Shown one piece after another: positions 6,974 to 10,358 of a DNA stretch of 10,358 nucleotides (the first letter of the stretch is position 1; every line of letters starts with the position of its first letter). Source of the DNA: an uncultured Prevotella sp. (GTDB lineage Bacteria; Bacteroidota; Bacteroidia; Bacteroidales; Bacteroidaceae). A program made the translations under genes and the position numbers. Location of the stretch: positions 1 through 10,358 of the forward strand of contig OMVH01000278.1 in the NCBI GenBank assembly GCA_900314365.1, written 5' to 3'. Under the pieces are notes generated by a model. The model saw only the letters and a list, made by a program, of their open reading frames with translations, did not search any database and was not told where the DNA came from.

Positions 6974-7774
6974 TTAGTCTCTTAGGATATTAATCAACAA
7001 TGATGCAATAGAGGTAGCGATACTTACGAATGAGAACCATAACGTTGTCGTAGGACCTACGCCGGCACCCTGCGACCTTGTCTTGTTGGGCTGCACGTAG
7101 ACGATGTCGTTCTGCTGCAGATAATAGTAGGGCGAGTTGATGATGTTGGCGTCGTTGAGATTAAGCCTCACGGCATGCTTCTCCCCGGTAGCGTCCTCAC
7201 GGATGAGGAGCACGTTGTCACGCTTACCGTAGATGGTGAGGTCGCCGGCTTGCGCCAGAGCCTCGATGATGCTCATCTTCTCTGTGGTCACGGGAATCAC
7301 CTTCGGGCTGTTCACCTCGCCGCTAACGGTCACGCGGTAGCTTGCCATACGCACGGTGACGATAGGATTTTCCGACTTAGCCAAATAGGAGCTCACCTTC
7401 TCCTTGATGAGGTCCTGGCACTGGTCCTTGGTCAGACCGGCCACGTGCAGACGGCCCACAACGGGGAAGTCGATGTTGCCGTTGTTGTCAACGAGATAGC
7501 TCTGCAGACTACCGCCTCCGGTACTGAGCTGTCCGTTGGTACCCACGGTGTTGCTCACAGCGAGGTTGAAGGGAGCGGCTGCGGCTGCGTCGCTCGTGTT
7601 GATGGTGATGGTGAGCATGTCCTTGGGCATGATGTGCGCATCGTAAAGACCGCGAGATGCTGCCAGACTGATTTCATCAATGTTTTGGAAATAAGCCACG
7701 TGCTTAGAGCTGGAGCAGGAACCCAATATGGTTATCGCTGCCAGCATGAGGGCGAGAAAAGACAGTTTCTTCAT
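6974..7774 (-). CDS. Wza-like outer-membrane polysaccharide export lipoprotein
   Basis: The 266-residue protein belongs to the polysaccharide biosynthesis/export family (Poly_export plus SLBB domains), which forms the outer-membrane channel for capsule or exopolysaccharide. A lipoprotein signal peptide (residues 1-19) ends in the lipobox LGSC, with Cys20 the lipidation site, followed by SSSK. Residues about 25-145 form the Poly_export region (QNIDE, then HIMPKDMLTITI, then DNNGNIDFPVVGRLHVAGLT). An SLBB-like domain follows at about 146-230 (YRVTVSGEVNSPKVIPVT, then NDIVYVQPN). A hydrophobic C-terminal helix (about 243-263) fits a membrane-spanning segment as in Wza. No chain-length kinase (Wzc/GumC type), glycosyltransferase or flippase lies next to it, so it is an orphan within this window. 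It has its own promoter and lies 93 bp upstream of purF on the same strand, so read-through into purF is possible. Confidence 0.9.
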   Translation of the reverse strand: MKKLSFLALMLAAITILGSCSSSKHVAYFQNIDEISLAASRGLYDAHIMPKDMLTITINTSDAAAAAPFNLAVSNTVGTNGQLSTGGGSLQSYLVDNNGNIDFPVVGRLHVAGLTKDQCQDLIKEKVSSYLAKSENPIVTVRMASYRVTVSGEVNSPKVIPVTTEKMSIIEALAQAGDLTIYGKRDNVLLIREDATGEKHAVRLNLNDANIINSPYYYLQQNDIVYVQPNKTRSQGAGVGPTTTLWFSFVSIATSIASLLINILRD

Positions 7775-7804
7775 CTTTATAAATAGGTGTTATCTTATTG
7801 CGTG

Positions 7805-7836
7805 CAAATGTACTTCTAATTTTTCAAACCTACAAA
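7805..7836 (-). promoter_or_regulatory. Promoter of the polysaccharide export gene
   Basis: On the - strand, TTTG (complement of 7833-7836) and TACATTTG (complement of 7805-7812) are separated by exactly 20 nt and match the Bacteroidetes -33/-7 consensus in full. Transcription should start near 7800, giving a leader of about 25 nt before the ATG at 7774. As no comparable site is seen before purF, this may also supply purF-carA-carB by read-through. Confidence 0.8.
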
Positions 7837-7898
7837 TATTTAGTCTTTTTATTCTGCTTTAAGCTCATATTCTTGACTCAATACATCATGCTCTCACC

Positions 7899-9338
7899 TT
7901 ATTCTTGTGCCGCGCCCTCTTGGTCTTCGCCCGGGCAATGGCCAGAGAGGTAGGAAGCCACATTATTATAACTGATGTCGCAGATGAGACGCCCGAGGAG
8001 CTTCTCGTCGTGAGGAATAAGACCCTCTTCCACATCGTTGCCAATCATATTGCACAGCAGCCGGCGGAAGTATTCATGACGGGGATATGAGATGAGAGCG
8101 TGGGCATCAGTCATGATACCGATGAAGCGCGACAGGGCACCGTCCACACAGAGTGAGCGCAGATGGCGTTGGATGACATCGTACTGGTTGTGCAGCCACC
8201 ATCCGAGTCCGAACTGAATCTTCCCGGGGCAGGTTCCGTCCTGAAAGTTGCCCAGCATCGTAGCTATCATCTCGTCGGAGTTCGGATTGATGGCGAAGAG
8301 GATGGTACGCGTGAGCTTTCCCTCGCTGTTGAGCTCATTGAGGAAATGGCTCATGGCAAGGGCTGTGCTGAATTCGCCGATGCTGTCGTAGCTGATGTTC
8401 GAACCTAACTTGTCAAACATCAGACTGTTGTTGTCGCGGATGGCTCCGCAATGATACTCCTGGGCCCATCCTGAATCGTAGTCCATCTCCGACATTCGGG
8501 TCAAGAAACAGTGTTTGTACTGATGAATCTCGAACTGACTGAGGGTCTGCCCCCGCATGGCCTTTTCGAAGATAACCTCTATCTGAGAGCTGGTGTAGTG
8601 CTCGTCGTAGAACTCCTCGATGTTGTGGTCGGAAAGCCGGCAGTCGTTGGCGGCAAAATAGTCGTGACGGCGCTGCAGGGCTTCCATCAGATCGTCGAAG
8701 TGAGTCACATTCACTCCTGCTGTATCGCCGAGCTTGCGCACATAGGCCGCAAAGTCACGTTGCTCAATATTCATGGCCCGGTCGGGACGGAAGGTGGGGA
8801 GCATACGCAGGTCGGTACAGTTCTCCTTCATCAGTCTATGCCAGCGCAGGTCGTCGGTGGGGTCGTCGGTAGTGCAGAAGGCCTTGACGTTGTAGCGCCG
8901 CAACAATCCCCGGGCCGAGTACTCGGGACGCCGGAGCAAGTCGTTACAACGGTCGTAAACCTCGCGGGCATTGTCCTTATTCAATAATTGGGTAATACCG
9001 AAAGCCGAATAAAGCTCAAGGTAGGTCATGTGGTAGAGGGGAGTACAGATGGTGTAAGGTACTGTCTCAGCCCACTTCTCGAAGCGCTCCCAATCGGAGA
9101 CTTCGTGACCGAAACAATATTTTTCCTTTACTCCATTGGTACGCATGGCCCGCCGCTTATAGATATCGTCATCTATCCACAGCTCCGTGAGACTGCTGAA
9201 CTGCCGGCCGGTGGCCACAGCCTCGGGACTGATGTGACTGTGATAATCAAAGATGGGCATTTTGGCCGCATAATTCGTATAGAGGGACTCTGCTGTCGGT
9301 GTGTCGAGCATGAAATCCTTTCCCATGAACTGTTTCAT
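7899..9338 (-). CDS. uxaC: Uronate (glucuronate) isomerase, divergent active-site motifs
   Basis: UxaC interconverts D-glucuronate and D-fructuronate, or D-galacturonate and D-tagaturonate, the first cytoplasmic step of uronate breakdown. The 479-residue protein aligns from end to end with the family (E. coli about 470). The metal-ligand pair is His33/His35 (FDYHSHISPE). Other conserved pieces are RRAMRTNGV (62-70), CTTDDPTDDL (155-164), TFRPDRAMNIEQ (182-193), EYHCGAIRDNN (294-304), GNFQDG (363-368) and SYPRHEYFRR (417-426). The start was chosen so that MKQFMGKDF matches the E. coli start exactly; a longer frame from 9428 would run through the likely promoter. ATG at 9350 is an alternative. 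Two normally constant segments differ: TDSRSFLSY is TDAHALISY here (410-418), and WWFNDQKDG is WWLHNQYDV (380-388). The C-terminus has about a dozen extra residues rich in Glu and Gly. No neighbouring uxuA/uxuB-type genes are present. Confidence 0.9.
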   Translation of the reverse strand: MKQFMGKDFMLDTPTAESLYTNYAAKMPIFDYHSHISPEAVATGRQFSSLTELWIDDDIYKRRAMRTNGVKEKYCFGHEVSDWERFEKWAETVPYTICTPLYHMTYLELYSAFGITQLLNKDNAREVYDRCNDLLRRPEYSARGLLRRYNVKAFCTTDDPTDDLRWHRLMKENCTDLRMLPTFRPDRAMNIEQRDFAAYVRKLGDTAGVNVTHFDDLMEALQRRHDYFAANDCRLSDHNIEEFYDEHYTSSQIEVIFEKAMRGQTLSQFEIHQYKHCFLTRMSEMDYDSGWAQEYHCGAIRDNNSLMFDKLGSNISYDSIGEFSTALAMSHFLNELNSEGKLTRTILFAINPNSDEMIATMLGNFQDGTCPGKIQFGLGWWLHNQYDVIQRHLRSLCVDGALSRFIGIMTDAHALISYPRHEYFRRLLCNMIGNDVEEGLIPHDEKLLGRLICDISYNNVASYLSGHCPGEDQEGAAQE

Positions 9339-9358
9339 TGCTTCTTTCATTGATGCTG

Positions 9359-9366
9359 CAAATGTA
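9359..9366 (-). promoter_or_regulatory. Likely -7 element of the uxaC promoter
   Basis: On the - strand, TACATTTG (complement of 9359-9366) matches the -7 consensus TAnnTTTG. No good TTTG is found 19-21 nt upstream, so the -33 half is weak and an activator may be needed. Transcription would start near 9355, leaving only about 16 nt before the chosen ATG at 9338. This element argues against the longer reading frame that starts at 9428. Confidence 0.55.
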
Positions 9367-9453
9367 AGCAAAATAATCCAATTATACCTTGTAAACAGGG
9401 GAAAAAGATGGAGGAAGCGTGCAGGCAACTTAACAAGACTTAACCCTCATCTG

Positions 9454-9485
9454 TTTACCGCTATACCCAAGAATAAGTAACTTTG
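9454..9485 (+). promoter_or_regulatory. Promoter of the GNAT acetyltransferase gene
   Basis: TTTA (9454-9457, one mismatch to TTTG) and TAACTTTG (9478-9485, perfect -7 match) are spaced by 20 nt. Transcription would start near 9489-9492, giving a leader of about 80 nt. A small hairpin (CGCAA 9518-9522 with TTGCG 9528-9532) lies in that leader, of unknown importance. The promoter is divergent from that of uxaC, about 90 bp away. Confidence 0.7.
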
Positions 9486-9570
9486 CAAGAGTGAAAGAAC
9501 CCGAGAAGCTTGGAGCTCGCAAAACTATTGCGGAAAGCCGAAGCTGCCGGCCAAAAGAGAATGGAAGAGA

Positions 9571-10071
9571 ATGAAACGAACCATACGCAAAGCCACCCGC
9601 TCCGACCTCCCCACAGTACTCGAACTCATAGTCTCAGGGCGCAGGATAATGCTTGAGAATGGCAATCCCACTCAATGGGGAAACAGCCGTCCCTCTGCCC
9701 GTCAGATAGAGGACGACATCGCTTCGGGACACAGCTATCTGCTCTTGGAAGACGGAAAGGCCATTGCTACTTGGGCATTAATCCCGGGACCCGATGCCAC
9801 ATATGCCAAGATTTACGAAGGACATTGGACCGACTCTACTCTACCCTACTATGTGATTCACCGCGTGGCGAGTCTTCCGGAGTATCACGGTGTTATGAAC
9901 TCAATCCTCGACTACAGTTTCAGCCTGACCGACAATATCCGTATTGATACCCACCGCAATAACTTCATCATGCAACGATGCCTTCACAGCTACGGCTTCG
10001 ACTATTGCGGAATCATCCACCTGGAGGATGGCGACGAGCGCCTTGCCTACCAGAAGCTGTTCTCACGCTGA
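9571..10071 (+). CDS. GNAT-family N-acetyltransferase
   Basis: The 166-residue cytoplasmic protein has the GNAT layout. The N-terminal strand and helix read IRKATRSDLPTVLELI (5-20). The core includes YYVIHRVAS (93-101) and IRIDTHRNNFIMQRCLHSYG (123-142). The end has GFDYCGIIHLEDGDERLAYQK, typical of a Bacteroidetes subgroup. Such enzymes move an acetyl group from acetyl-CoA to an amine; the substrate here cannot be told. The acetyl-CoA pyrophosphate loop, normally like R/Q-x-x-G-x-G/A, is reduced to Y-H-G-V-M (105-109), so cofactor binding may be atypical. The ATG at 9571 is preceded by a purine-rich GGAAGAGA. A second ATG at 9562 is out of frame. The gene stands alone on the + strand and is divergent from uxaC. 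Confidence 0.85.
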   Translation: MKRTIRKATRSDLPTVLELIVSGRRIMLENGNPTQWGNSRPSARQIEDDIASGHSYLLLEDGKAIATWALIPGPDATYAKIYEGHWTDSTLPYYVIHRVASLPEYHGVMNSILDYSFSLTDNIRIDTHRNNFIMQRCLHSYGFDYCGIIHLEDGDERLAYQKLFSR

Positions 10072-10358
10072 CAGCCCCTCTCGCAGTCTGTTGACCTTCA
10101 TTCAAGTTCCGCAAGCGCTTATGCTCTTTCTGAGTGGTAGTTTCTTGCTTGTAGGCATCGATTATTTTCGGGGCAGGAAAGCTTCGAATGGAGAGAGTGT
10201 GCAATGGAAAACTTTGATTTTTGATACGGAAAAAGGTGCGTTAAATAATGCTAACGCTAACCGAATCCTTTACAAACAAAAATCTCGAAATAGAGAAAAT
10301 CAAAGTGCTTTGAGAGCCTTTTTTGAGCGCTTTTCGCTCGAGATCGGACCTCGAGGGC
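10072..10358. other. Non-coding right end, no gene supported
   Basis: No credible coding region is seen on either strand after the GNAT stop. No clear terminator follows GNAT. The stretch is A/T-rich from about 10200. Near the edge are two small inverted repeats: GAGCG 10325-10329 with CGCTC 10335-10339, and CTCGAG at 10337-10342 and 10350-10355. They may belong to the regulatory region of a gene beyond the window. Confidence 0.5.

Noticed and set aside
9339..9428. 30-residue N-terminal extension of UxaC starting at 9428
   Set aside because: It has no counterpart in the family, runs through the likely -7 promoter element, and the start at 9338 aligns exactly with E. coli UxaC.
10013..10204. 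63-codon frame on the - strand after GNAT
   Set aside because: It overlaps the conserved C-terminus of the GNAT gene, has no promoter match and no recognisable domain.
10213..10250. Possible + strand promoter near the right edge
   Set aside because: TTTG elements are present but no TAnnTTTG lies at the correct distance, and no gene start follows inside the window.

Overview
The window looks like chromosome from a Bacteroidetes bacterium, most likely Prevotella-like (family Prevotellaceae). Three things suggest this. Promoters match the Bacteroidetes -33 TTTG / -7 TAnnTTTG consensus with a 20-nt spacer. Genes lack clear Shine-Dalgarno sites and have A/T-rich translation starts. The protein variants are also typical: a long PurF and a CAD-like CarB. 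The genus is inference from recalled family sequences, not a search.

Layout, left to right. Positions 1-380 hold the terminator of an off-window gene, a promoter, tRNA-Cys(GCA) and a strong terminator, all on the + strand. Positions 446-634 are an intergenic stretch containing a 9-bp minisatellite that runs into the stop codon of carB and folds into a 20-bp hairpin at the carB 3' end. From 626 to 6880 on the - strand lies the nucleotide cluster, transcribed purF -> carA -> carB. Upstream of it, still on the - strand, is an outer-membrane polysaccharide-export lipoprotein (6974-7774) with its own promoter, and then uxaC, a uronate isomerase (7899-9338). A divergent region of about 230 bp separates uxaC from a + strand GNAT acetyltransferase (9571-10071). 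The last 287 bases hold no gene I can support.

How the genes fit together. PurF commits PRPP and glutamine to purine synthesis. CarA and CarB make carbamoyl phosphate from glutamine, bicarbonate and ATP for pyrimidines and arginine. Grouping them places two major glutamine-consuming entry points under shared control. I find no standard promoter for purF. Instead, a long hairpin with a U-rich tail ends 11 nt before the purF start codon, and a 15-codon reading frame with three Arg codons (AGA/AGG) runs through it. That arrangement resembles a transcription attenuator and is the most interesting candidate regulatory system here.

Other points: the CarB stop codon lies inside an in-frame repeat, so one base change would add a Ser-Glu-Tyr repeat tail; the UxaC has substitutions at otherwise conserved active-site motifs; and the polysaccharide-export gene lacks its usual Wzc-like partner. 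No mobile element, CRISPR array or rRNA is visible.
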